43,810 nucleotides of DNA from Streptacidiphilus carbonis (lineage in GTDB: Bacteria > Actinomycetota > Actinomycetes > Streptomycetales > Streptomycetaceae): NCBI RefSeq assembly GCF_000787775.1, contig NZ_BBPM01000026.1:58502-102311 (forward strand), given 5' to 3'. Both the position numbers and the translations under genes were made by a program. The stretch's first letter is position 1, and the number at the start of each line of letters is the position of its first letter. Below the pieces are notes generated by a model that saw only the letters and a list, made by a program, of their open reading frames with translations, had not been told where the DNA came from and ran no database searches. Shown here piece by piece: positions 1 to 7,559 of this stretch.

Positions 1-69
1 CCCGGGGGGTCCGTACCGCCGGCGGCGCCCGCCGCCCACCGCTGCTTTCCGCTCACGCCCGATGGGGCG

Positions 70-906
70 TCAGCCCTCCTGCTCCTCCTCCACGCTGCGG
101 TTCCACTCCCGCTTGGTGGACTGCCAGCCGTCCTCGTCCTGGCCGGTACGCCAGTAGCCGGAGATGGACAGCCGGTCCAACGGGATGCCACGCTCCACCC
201 GCAGCAGCCGGCGCAGCTCCTTCACGAAGCCGGCCTCGCCGTGCACGAACGCCTCGGGGGCGCCGGCCGGGAAGTCCAGCCCGGAGACGGCGCGGACCAG
301 GGCCGCGCCGATCCGCTCCGCGCCGCGGTGCAGCCAGGTGATCTCGGCGTCGGCCGGGGCGGGCAGCTTCTGCTCCTCCTCGGGGCCGCCCACCTCGACG
401 AACACCTTCGCCCTGGCTCCTTCGGGCAGCTGCTCCAGCGAGGCGGCGATGGCCGGCAGCGCGCTCTCGTCGCCGGCGAACAGGTACCAGTCGGCGTCGG
501 CGGAGGGCGCGTAGGCGCCGCCCGGCCCGCCGAAGTGGATCTCGTCCCCCGGCTGCGCCTGCGCGGCCCAGGGCCCGGCCACGCCCTCGTCGCCGTGGTG
601 CACGAAGTCCACGGCCAGCTCACCCGTGTCCGCGTCCCAGCGCCGCACCGTGTAGGTGCGGGTCACCGGCCAGTGCTCGCGCGGCAGTTCGGCGCGGATC
701 CGGTCCAGGTCGAAGGGGACCGGGTAGGCCACGCCCGGACGCGGGAACTGGATCTTGATGTAGTGGTCGGTGAGCCCCCTGGTGCCGAAGGCCGCCAGGC
801 CCTCTCCACCGAGGACGACCCGGATCATGTGCGGGGTGAGCCGCTCGACGCGCTCCACCCGGCCGCGATGGGTCTGCTGCGGTCGGCGCTCGGGTCGGCC
901 TGCCAT
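70..906 (-). CDS. Siderophore-interacting protein (FAD-binding ferric-siderophore reductase family)
   Basis: A cytoplasmic flavoprotein of 278 residues in the ViuB/SIP family, which reduces ferric siderophores with NAD(P)H to release iron. The N-terminal FAD-binding barrel carries the RxYT flavin motif (RTYT, about residues 83-86). The C-terminal NAD(P)H-binding half ends with the SIP-type block GYWRxGxxEDGW. Length is normal for the family. I chose the ATG at 906 because AGGGAG lies 5 nt before it; an ATG 36 nt upstream has no ribosome site. No siderophore synthesis or uptake gene is visible nearby, so it probably serves a system encoded elsewhere. Family assignment is firm; the siderophore is unknown. 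Confidence 0.93.
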   Translation of the reverse strand: MAGRPERRPQQTHRGRVERVERLTPHMIRVVLGGEGLAAFGTRGLTDHYIKIQFPRPGVAYPVPFDLDRIRAELPREHWPVTRTYTVRRWDADTGELAVDFVHHGDEGVAGPWAAQAQPGDEIHFGGPGGAYAPSADADWYLFAGDESALPAIAASLEQLPEGARAKVFVEVGGPEEEQKLPAPADAEITWLHRGAERIGAALVRAVSGLDFPAGAPEAFVHGEAGFVKELRRLLRVERGIPLDRLSISGYWRTGQDEDGWQSTKREWNRSVEEEQEG

Positions 907-1054
907 ACGTGCTCCCTGGGAATGAGGAACCTGTGGGCTCAATGGTGCAGGGAAATACCCGCCACCCCCGGGAACCCTACCTTTCGGCCCCCCCGGCCGC
1001 CGCGCTCAGCGGTCACCGCGCGGGGGGCACCCGGGGGGCCTGCGCGGGGCGCCG

Positions 1055-2089
1055 TCACGCCTGGTCGGCGCGGTGTTCGGGGGCGCTGTCGCGGACGGTG
1101 AGGTGCGTGGGCAGGATGAGCGGGTTCGGGTCCTGGCCGTCGATGGCGTCGACGAGCATGCGCGCCATCTCCCGCCCGAGGGCGCGGACCGGCTGGTGGA
1201 CGGTCGTGAGCGACGGGGCTGCGTAGGGTGCGCCGGCGAGGTCGTCGAAGCCGACGAGGGCGACGTCGTGCGGCACCCCGCGTCCGTGGCGCCGCAGGGC
1301 ACGCAGGGCGCCCAGAGCCATGTTGTCCCCGGCGGCGAAGACCGCGTCGATGTCCGGGTGGGCGGTGAGCAGGCGCTCCATCGCCGCTTCACCTCCCGGC
1401 AGGGTGAAGTCGCCGACCTCCAGTGCGACGAGCGGTGCTCCGGCCAGGGTCAGGGCTTCGCGGAAGCCGAGCTCGCGTGCGACGCAGGCATGCAGGTCGA
1501 CCTGACCGGTGATCATCGCGATGCGCCGCCGACCGGAGCGGAGCAGGTGTTCCGCGGCCAGGCGGCCACCGCCGCGGTTGTCGGGGTCGACATACCAGCG
1601 GGGCGTGCTGTGCAGGGGCAGGCCGCCGAAGACCACCGGCATGTCCGTCCGCTCGGCCAGCTGCCCCAGCGGATCGTCTCCGCGCACCGCCATCAGCATC
1701 AGCCCGTCGGCGCGGCGGGCGCTGAGGATGCGCTGGAGCCGGTCCCTGCCGTGGGGTGTGTGCGCGAGCAGCAGGATCAGTTCCAGGTCGGTCTGTTCGA
1801 GGAACGAGCTGACCCCGACGGTGACTTCGGCGAAGAACGGGTCGGCGAACAGCGTGGGCTCGTCGCTGGAGACCGCCAGCACGACCGCACCGACCCGGCG
1901 GGTGACAAGGGCGCGCGCCGTCGGGTTGGGGACGTAGCCCAGTTCGTCGACGGCACGCTGCACCGCGTCGCGTTTGGCCTGGCTGACATGGGGATTGTTG
2001 TTGATCGCGCGCGATGCGGCGGTGCGCGAGACTCCCGCACGCGCTGCGACTTCGTCCAAGGTGGGCTGTCGCCGCGGCGATGCCTGCAT
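1055..2089 (-). CDS. LacI-family transcriptional regulator of the adjacent glucanase genes
   Basis: A 344-residue regulator. The helix-turn-helix is at residues 10-30 (TLDEVAARAGVSRTAASRAI), the hinge helix near 50-61, and the rest is a periplasmic-binding-protein-like sugar domain (D-x-F-F near the start, DNMALGALRAL and FDDL near the end). The ATG at 2089 is preceded by GGAGGGACAGGACAG; upstream extensions of the frame lack family similarity. It is divergent from the GH16 gene, and LacI-type palindromes lie between the two and upstream of the GH6 gene. By family analogy (CebR and relatives) it is a repressor released by an oligosaccharide such as cellobiose or a beta-glucan fragment. The ligand is inferred. 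Confidence 0.93.
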   Translation of the reverse strand: MQASPRRQPTLDEVAARAGVSRTAASRAINNNPHVSQAKRDAVQRAVDELGYVPNPTARALVTRRVGAVVLAVSSDEPTLFADPFFAEVTVGVSSFLEQTDLELILLLAHTPHGRDRLQRILSARRADGLMLMAVRGDDPLGQLAERTDMPVVFGGLPLHSTPRWYVDPDNRGGGRLAAEHLLRSGRRRIAMITGQVDLHACVARELGFREALTLAGAPLVALEVGDFTLPGGEAAMERLLTAHPDIDAVFAAGDNMALGALRALRRHGRGVPHDVALVGFDDLAGAPYAAPSLTTVHQPVRALGREMARMLVDAIDGQDPNPLILPTHLTVRDSAPEHRADQA

Positions 2090-2159
2090 CTGTCCTGTCC
2101 CTCCACGAGCCGTCGGCGGTCCGCGCTGGTGGCCTTCGGCCACCAAGCCGGAGCGTCGA

Positions 2160-2173
2160 TGGTAGCGCTTCCA
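2160..2173. promoter_or_regulatory. LacI-type operator 1 (TGGTAGCGCTTCCA)
   Basis: A 14-bp palindrome with one mismatch between arms, 71 bp upstream of the regulator start codon. It is probably used for autoregulation. It shares its core AGCGCT and TTCCA arm with the other four sites in this cluster. Confidence 0.75.
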
Positions 2174-2268
2174 CGATGGCATCCTGCCGTGCTCTGCGCA
2201 CCCGTGCAGGAAAGCCCTTGTGAGCACTCTTGACACCCTGCATGTCCAGGCCAATCATCATGGAAATA

Positions 2269-2282
2269 TGGAAGCGCTTCCA
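2269..2282. promoter_or_regulatory. LacI-type operator 2 (TGGAAGCGCTTCCA)
   Basis: A perfect 14-bp palindrome with the CG centre typical of LacI/GalR operators. It lies between the divergent regulator and GH16 genes. Confidence 0.85.
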
Positions 2283-2389
2283 GTTTCCGGAGAACATCCC
2301 TTCTGGTCACCTTGCCTTGGCCGCCGCAGGGCGGACGAAGCATCAGCCAGAGACGGTCTTGGTCGTGCGAAGCCGCAGGAGTCCTGAAA

Positions 2390-2403
2390 CGGGAGCGCTT
2401 CCA
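2390..2403. promoter_or_regulatory. LacI-type operator 3 (CGGGAGCGCTTCCA)
   Basis: An imperfect copy of the operator, 50 bp before the GH16 start codon and therefore close to its transcription start. Its right arm matches operator 2; its left arm has the GGGAGCGC form known from CebR-type sites. Confidence 0.75.
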
Positions 2404-2452
2404 TATCCACCACCGAACCACCCTTCGGCCCGCAGTATCGGGAGGTACCACC

Positions 2453-3190
2453 ATGCCCCTGACCCTTCTCAAACCAGCGCGGCTGCTGATGGCGGCCCTG
2501 GCGACGTGCCTGCTGATGGCGCTCACCGCAGTCCCCGCCCACGCCGCTTCCTGGGGCACGCCCCAGACCCTCAACTCCCTCGGCTTCTGGAATGTCGTCA
2601 GCGGCCGCTGGACGGACAACAACGAGTTGGAGACCTACACGCCCAACTGCGTCTGGTACGACGGCGGCACCCTGATGATCAAGACGTACAACGCAGGCGG
2701 CGGCGTGTACGACTCCGGCCGCGTGGAGTCCAAGGCTCTGTACGGCTACGGCACCTACAGCTTCACCGCAAGCATGCCCAACGGCGACGGCCTGCTGCCC
2801 GCGGTATGGGGCGCCTACCTCAACCCGTGGCTGCCCGAGATGGATGCCGCCGAGATCGTCGGCTCCCGCCCGAACACCGCTTACCAGACCTTCCACGACC
2901 CGGGCAACAACCAGACCCAGTGGGCCGTGAACAACTCCGGCGGCTGGACCAACGCCTTCCACACCTACTCCTTCACCTGGTGGCCCGACCACATCGACTT
3001 CAGCATCGACGGCGTCTTCACCGGCACCAAGTGGTTCACCACCGCGTCGGGCGTCGGCATGCACTTCATCATCGACACCGCAGTCGGCGGCAACTGGCCC
3101 GGCAACCCCGACTCCTCCACCTGGGCCACCGCCGACGGAGCGCGCTATCTGAAGGTCAGCGCCATCACCTACACCCCGTACCACCCCTGA
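2453..3190 (+). CDS. Secreted GH16 family glycoside hydrolase (endo-beta-glucanase-like)
   Basis: A 245-residue secreted enzyme. Residues 1-31 form a signal peptide ending in AHA. The rest is a single GH16 beta-jelly-roll with the active-site motif ExDxxE at residues 129-134 (EMDAAE: nucleophile E129, assisting D131, acid/base E134) followed by IVGSRP. The ATG at 2453 has GGAGG 7 nt before it. There is no carbohydrate-binding module or linker. GH16 members cut beta-1,3, beta-1,3/1,4 or related glucans and galactans; the exact substrate cannot be read from the sequence. The operators upstream and the neighbouring GH6 gene point to beta-glucan use. Confidence 0.9.
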   Translation: MPLTLLKPARLLMAALATCLLMALTAVPAHAASWGTPQTLNSLGFWNVVSGRWTDNNELETYTPNCVWYDGGTLMIKTYNAGGGVYDSGRVESKALYGYGTYSFTASMPNGDGLLPAVWGAYLNPWLPEMDAAEIVGSRPNTAYQTFHDPGNNQTQWAVNNSGGWTNAFHTYSFTWWPDHIDFSIDGVFTGTKWFTTASGVGMHFIIDTAVGGNWPGNPDSSTWATADGARYLKVSAITYTPYHP

Positions 3191-3200
3191 TCCACCGTGT

Positions 3201-3231
3201 CGGCGCCCGACACCAGTGGTGTCGGGCGCCG
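3201..3231. terminator. Bidirectional hairpin terminator between the GH16 and GH6 genes
   Basis: A perfect 15-bp inverted repeat (3201-3215 and 3217-3231) between two convergent genes, 11 nt after the GH16 stop and 34 nt after the GH6 stop. It lacks a T-tract, as is usual in this group. Confidence 0.85.
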
Positions 3232-3264
3232 GCGGGGGACGGGCTCCGGGTCAACGCACCCGGC

Positions 3265-4611
3265 TCAACCCAGCGCGGGGTCGGCCAGACGGGCCAGTTG
3301 CAGGGCCTGGGCCGGGAACCAGCTGCCGGCGGCCGGATCCACCTGGCCCCACAGCGGGTCGAACGCGGACTGGCCGGCGGCGTCGGTGGGCCAGCCGGGA
3401 CGGCTGTAGGCGGTGTAGTCCCAGGCCCGCACGCCGCCCAGGGCGTCGCACTGGCCGTCGGACTGGCCGGGAGTCTTCACCCACAGGTCGGCGTCGAGCA
3501 GCGGGACGCCGGTGTTCGCGGTGGGGTGGACGCCCAGCCCCGCGCCGGTGGGGTTGCACCAGTTGCCCTGCATCAGCGTGGCCACGGTGGCTGCGCTCTG
3601 GTCGTACGGTGCCGCGCCGTAGGCGGACATCGTGTTGGGGCCCTGGCCGTTGCGGCTGGTGTCGACCACGTAGTGGGTGGCGGGCACCGCGCCGCCCAGG
3701 TTCTGGGTGTACCAGTCGGTGGTCTGGCTCCAGGTGCTGAAGTCGTCGACGGTGGCCGGGTAGTACTGGCTGGCGCAGTACTCGGGGTGGCCGTAGGCCC
3801 AGTGCGAACGGTCGGTGACCATGGCGACGCAGTCGGAGATCCAGGAGCCGTAGTCCTGCAGCTCGGGGTCGGTGCGGAAGTTGGAGACGTTCAGGAAGAA
3901 CCCCTGGGTCTGCTGCACGCCGGCGGCCAGCAGACGGGCGGTGATGTTGGGAACGGCCTGCCAGTGCGGATTGGTGCCGTCCAGGTAGACGCTGGTGTTC
4001 GGGTCCTGCTCCAACGTCTTCGCCGCGTAGGCGACTTCAGCGGTGCGCTCGGCGTCGGTGTGGGGGTAGGCGGAGACCGGGAGGTTGCAGTCGGACGGTT
4101 CGTTGCCCAGCGCGTCCGGCTCGACCAGCAGCACCGCGTGGGCGCGGCCCACAGCGGCGGCGACCGCGGCCACCCAGCTCTGGTACGCGGCCTGGTCGGC
4201 GGCCCCGCCCGCGGAGTACTCGGAGCAGTCGCGCCCGGGTATGTCGTAGACCACGAACACCGGTTCGGCCCGCTCCAGGGCGGCCTCGGCCAGGGTGGTC
4301 CGCACCTGCTTGCCCACCTCCGCCGGCGTGCCGCCGGTGAGCCAGACGGCGGACGGCACCGCTTCCATCTCGGCCAGCAGCCTGGCGTCCCTGAGGTCGC
4401 CCTTCTTCGCCAACTGGGCGATCTGCTGCACCGATCCGTCCGCCGGCGGCGGTACGAAGAAACGGGTGGACGGGCTGATGGCGTGACCGGTGGACGCGGT
4501 GGACGCGGTGGACGCGGCGGACGCCGTACCCGGCGCGAGCACCGCCAGGCCGGCGCCGAGGACCAGCGCCGCGACGGCGGCGAACGGCCGCCGGAGACTC
4601 TGTGGTTGCAC
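3265..4611 (-). CDS. Secreted GH6 family cellulase (endoglucanase or cellobiohydrolase)
   Basis: A 448-residue secreted inverting cellulase. The signal peptide is about residues 1-32 (ending TASA) and is followed by a short AST repeat. Family GH6 landmarks are VYDIPGRDCS (D128, equivalent to the pKa-modulating Asp), LLVEPDALGN (D166, general acid), VVDTSRNGQGP and WVKTPGQSDGQC. No cellulose-binding module is attached. I chose the GTG at 4611, with GGAG 5 nt upstream; the alternative ATG at 4668 would place an operator inside the coding sequence. Operators at 4654 and 4755 suggest control by the LacI regulator. Endo versus exo action cannot be decided here. Confidence 0.93.
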   Translation of the reverse strand: MQPQSLRRPFAAVAALVLGAGLAVLAPGTASAASTASTASTGHAISPSTRFFVPPPADGSVQQIAQLAKKGDLRDARLLAEMEAVPSAVWLTGGTPAEVGKQVRTTLAEAALERAEPVFVVYDIPGRDCSEYSAGGAADQAAYQSWVAAVAAAVGRAHAVLLVEPDALGNEPSDCNLPVSAYPHTDAERTAEVAYAAKTLEQDPNTSVYLDGTNPHWQAVPNITARLLAAGVQQTQGFFLNVSNFRTDPELQDYGSWISDCVAMVTDRSHWAYGHPEYCASQYYPATVDDFSTWSQTTDWYTQNLGGAVPATHYVVDTSRNGQGPNTMSAYGAAPYDQSAATVATLMQGNWCNPTGAGLGVHPTANTGVPLLDADLWVKTPGQSDGQCDALGGVRAWDYTAYSRPGWPTDAAGQSAFDPLWGQVDPAAGSWFPAQALQLARLADPALG

Positions 4612-4653
4612 GTTGACTCCAAGGGTGGGAGGAGAGGCCTGGAAGCAGAGAAC

Positions 4654-4667
4654 TGGAAGCGCTCCCA
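4654..4667. promoter_or_regulatory. LacI-type operator 4 (TGGAAGCGCTCCCA)
   Basis: One arm is GGAAGCGC, the other is the reverse complement of GGGAGCGC. It lies 43 bp upstream of the chosen GH6 start codon, so a bound repressor would sit at or just after the transcription start. Confidence 0.8.
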
Positions 4668-4754
4668 CAGGTCGGCAGGTGCTGCCAGGCCTTCAGAACC
4701 TGGACGAGATGGTGCTTCGTCGCCCGACCTCTGTCAATGAGTTGAACGAAAGAT

Positions 4755-4768
4755 TGGAAGCGCTTCCA
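4755..4768. promoter_or_regulatory. LacI-type operator 5 (perfect TGGAAGCGCTTCCA)
   Basis: A perfect 14-bp palindrome, 16 bp when the flanking T/A pair is counted. It lies in the 220-bp divergent region, 143 bp from the GH6 start and 63 bp from the start of the rightward DUF255 gene. It could affect either gene. Confidence 0.82.
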
Positions 4769-4831
4769 AACAATCCTGGCCGTGGCTCCGGCGATGCGCG
4801 TCGTACCCCGGGTGTGCGTCAGGATGGATTC

Positions 4832-6874
4832 ATGGCTAATCGGCTCGCGCAGTCCACGTCCCCGTACCTTCGCCAGCACGCAGACAACCCCGTCGGCTGG
4901 TGGGAGTGGAGCGCGGCGGCGTTCGCCGAGGCGCGCCGACGTGACGTCCCGATCCTCCTGAGCGTGGGCTACAGCTCGTGCCACTGGTGTCATGTGATGG
5001 CGCACGAGAGTTTCGAGGACGCCGGGCTGGCCGGGTACCTCAATGAGCACTTCGTGGCGGTGAAGGTGGACCGGGAGGAGCGGCCCGATGTCGACGCCGT
5101 CTACATGGAGGCGGTGCAGGCGGCGACCGGGCAGGGCGGGTGGCCGATGACGGTGTTCCTGACGCCGGGAGGGGAGCCGTTCTACTTCGGGACCTACTTC
5201 CCGCCGGAGCCCCGGCACGGGATGCCGTCGTTCCGGCAGGTGCTGGAGGGGGTCGCCGCGGCCTGGCGGGACCGGCGGGACGAGGTCGCCGAGGTGTCCG
5301 CGCGGATCGTCGCCGACCTGGCCGGACGGGGTGATGTGTACGGGGCCGCCGGGCAGCGGCCGCCGACCGCGGCGGAGCTGCGGCAGGCGGCGGTCGCGCT
5401 CGGGCGGGAGTACGACGACAAGCGCGGCGGCTTCGGCGGCGCGCCCAAGTTCCCGCCGTCGATGGCGCTGGAGTTCCTGCTGCGGCACCATGCCTCGACC
5501 GGCTCGGCCGAGGCGCTGCGGATGGTCGAGGGCAGCTGCGCGGCGATGGCCCGCGGCGGCATCCACGACCAGTTGGGCGGCGGCTTCGCGCGCTACTCGG
5601 TCGATTCGGAGTGGGTGGTTCCGCACTTCGAGAAGATGCTCTATGACAACGCTCTGCTGCTGCGGGTGTACCTGCACCTGTGGCGGGCCACCGGATCCGA
5701 CCTCGCCCGCCGGGTCACGCTGCGGACCGCCGACTTCCTGCTGGCCGAACTCCGCACCCCCGAGGGCGGTTTCGCCTCGGCGCTGGACGCCGACAGTGCC
5801 GGGCCCGACGGCCGGAACCATGAGGGCGCCTTCTACGCCTGGACGCCGGCCCAGCTCGCCGAGGCGCTCGGCCCCGAGGACGCGGTCCGGGCCGCCGCGC
5901 TGTTCGGCGTCACGGCGGCCGGGACCTTCGAGGGCGGGGCGTCGGTGCTGCAGCTCCCGGAGGACTGCGACGACGCCGAGTGGTTCGCCTCGGTACGGGA
6001 CCGGCTGCTCGCCGCACGGGCCGAGCGCCCCAGGCCGGCCCGGGACGACAAGGTCGTCGCCGCCTGGAACGGGCTGGCGATCGCCGCCCTCGCCGAGACC
6101 GGCGCGCTGCTGGAGCGCCCCGAGTACCTGGAGGCGGCGCTGGCCGCCGCCGACCTGCTGGTCGCCGTCCATCTGACGCCGGAACCGGAGGGACGCCTGC
6201 TGCGGACCTCGCGCGACGGCCGCCCCGGCGCCAACGCCGGGGTGCTGGAGGACTACGCCGACACCGCGGAGGGCTTCCTGGCGCTCTACTCCGTGACCGG
6301 GGACGAGAGTTGGCTGACCCTCAGCGGCGTGCTGCTGGACACCGTGCTCAGCCGGTTCACCGATGAGGCGTCAGGTGCGCTGTACGACACGGCGTCCGAC
6401 GCCGAGCGGCTGATCCGCCGCCCGCAGGACCCGACCGACAACGCCGTCCCCTCCGGCTGGACCGCCGCGGCCGGAGCGCTGCTCGGCTACGCCGCGCTCA
6501 CCGGGTCCGAGCGGCACCGGACCGCGGCCGAACGGGCGTTGGGCGTGGTCACCGCGCTGGGTCCGCGCGCTCCGCGCTTCATCGGCTGGGGCCTGGCCGT
6601 GGCCGAGGCCCTGGTCGACGGCCCGCGCGAGATCGCGGTGGTCGGCCCGGCCGACCACCCGGGCACGGCGGCGCTGCGCCGCACCGCCCTGCTGGCCACC
6701 GCGCCGGGCGCGGTGCTGGCAGTGGGCGAGCCGGACGCCACCGCGGTCCCGCTACTGACCGACCGCCCCCTCCGGGACGGCCTGCCCACGGCCTACGTCT
6801 GCCGCCGGTTCAGCTGCGACGCCCCGGTCACCGATCCTGTGGCACTGGCGGAGAAGCTGACGGTGGCGCTTTAA
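4832..6874 (+). CDS. Thioredoxin-domain protein of the DUF255/YyaL (spermatogenesis-associated 20) family
   Basis: A 680-residue cytoplasmic protein. The N-terminal thioredoxin-like domain carries SSCHWCHVM (CxxC at C50/C53), followed by the family blocks KVDREERPDVD and GGWPMTVFLTP. The remaining two thirds resemble an (alpha/alpha)6 barrel like those of glycan epimerases (GGFGGAPKFPP, GGGFARYSVD, PHFEKMLYDNA). The start ATG at 4832 has AGGA 7 nt upstream. Length is typical. The biochemical role of the family is not established; a redox or sugar-related role is only an inference. The nearby operator raises the possibility of co-control with the glucanase genes. Confidence 0.92.
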   Translation: MANRLAQSTSPYLRQHADNPVGWWEWSAAAFAEARRRDVPILLSVGYSSCHWCHVMAHESFEDAGLAGYLNEHFVAVKVDREERPDVDAVYMEAVQAATGQGGWPMTVFLTPGGEPFYFGTYFPPEPRHGMPSFRQVLEGVAAAWRDRRDEVAEVSARIVADLAGRGDVYGAAGQRPPTAAELRQAAVALGREYDDKRGGFGGAPKFPPSMALEFLLRHHASTGSAEALRMVEGSCAAMARGGIHDQLGGGFARYSVDSEWVVPHFEKMLYDNALLLRVYLHLWRATGSDLARRVTLRTADFLLAELRTPEGGFASALDADSAGPDGRNHEGAFYAWTPAQLAEALGPEDAVRAAALFGVTAAGTFEGGASVLQLPEDCDDAEWFASVRDRLLAARAERPRPARDDKVVAAWNGLAIAALAETGALLERPEYLEAALAAADLLVAVHLTPEPEGRLLRTSRDGRPGANAGVLEDYADTAEGFLALYSVTGDESWLTLSGVLLDTVLSRFTDEASGALYDTASDAERLIRRPQDPTDNAVPSGWTAAAGALLGYAALTGSERHRTAAERALGVVTALGPRAPRFIGWGLAVAEALVDGPREIAVVGPADHPGTAALRRTALLATAPGAVLAVGEPDATAVPLLTDRPLRDGLPTAYVCRRFSCDAPVTDPVALAEKLTVAL

Positions 6875-6908
6875 GAAGCGAGATCAAGCGTGGCCTGGGC
6901 GGCCGCGC

Positions 6909-7559
6909 TCAGCCGCTGAAGCCCTCGGCGACCGCGTTCAGCGCCTGTTCGCAGAGGTCGGCGACATTGCCCCGGCCGTCGTTGGCGGACCAGTAGTCCA
7001 CCGCCTCGCTGCACGCGGCGAGGACGGCGGAGACCAGGGCGCGCAGGCCGAGGTCGCCTGCCGGGCGGCCGGTGCGCTCGGCCAGGACGGTGACCAGCAT
7101 GTCCCGGGAGCGGATCATCTCCAGGGTGCTGCGGCTGCGGATCGCGGGGACCTCGTTGAGCAGCCGCATCCGCAGCAGCATGTCGTCGCCCTCCGAGCCG
7201 ATGATCCGGCGCAGGGACGGGAGGATGGCCTGGCGCAGTGACTCCATCACCGACTCGTCCGGCGGCCTGGCGCGCAGTGCGGCCTCCATCACCGGGTCGT
7301 AGTCGTCGGTGATGACCAGGTCCTCCTTGGTGGGGAAGTACCGGAAGAAGGTGCTGGGCGAGACATCGGCCTCGGCCGCGATCCGGTCGACGGTGGTGGC
7401 GTCCCAGCCCTGCGCGGCGAACAGGCGGAAGGCCGCCGCGCGGATCGCGCGGCGGGTCTTCAGCTTCTTGCGCTCCCGCAGCCCCAGCGGGGCGGAGAGG
7501 AGTTCCTCCAGGTCGGTCGCGGCCCGGGGGTCCATGGATTTCGGCGGCGCGGGGGTCAT
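6909..7559 (-). CDS. TetR-family transcriptional regulator
   Basis: A 216-residue regulator. The helix-turn-helix is at about residues 56-82 (TVDRIAAEADVSPSTFFRYFPTKEDL), followed by an all-helical ligand domain. Its ATG overlaps the stop codon of the upstream MFS gene by 4 nt (ATGA), so the two are co-transcribed and probably translationally coupled. The usual role of such a pair is repression of the exporter until the drug or metabolite binds. A palindrome at the exporter promoter is the likely operator. Confidence 0.95.
   Translation of the reverse strand: MTPAPPKSMDPRAATDLEELLSAPLGLRERKKLKTRRAIRAAAFRLFAAQGWDATTVDRIAAEADVSPSTFFRYFPTKEDLVITDDYDPVMEAALRARPPDESVMESLRQAILPSLRRIIGSEGDDMLLRMRLLNEVPAIRSRSTLEMIRSRDMLVTVLAERTGRPAGDLGLRALVSAVLAACSEAVDYWSANDGRGNVADLCEQALNAVAEGFSG

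Larger units (their letters stand above)
2090..2452. other. Divergent control region between the LacI regulator and the GH16 gene
   Basis: This 363-base stretch holds no credible gene. It contains three LacI-type operators (listed separately) and an 8-bp perfect hairpin at 2127-2134/2138-2145 with a 3-nt loop, inside the presumed leader of the regulator. The regulator and the GH16 gene leave it in opposite directions, so one repressor could control both. Confidence 0.7.

Noticed and set aside
1055-2089. Naming the regulator CebR
   Set aside because: The operators differ from the CebR consensus at one position per arm, and no cebEFG transporter or beta-glucosidase gene is adjacent, so only the LacI family is claimed.
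2127-2145. A TGGTGGCC hairpin with a CTTCGG loop as a terminator or riboswitch
   Set aside because: It lies in the leader of the LacI regulator with no T-tract and no gene ending nearby. A single 8-bp stem is expected by chance at this GC content.
2230-4740. An 836-codon plus-strand frame across the GH16 and GH6 region
   Set aside because: It overlaps GH16 out of frame and GH6 antisense, contains all five operators or their edges, and has low-complexity Arg/Gly/His composition typical of a shadow.
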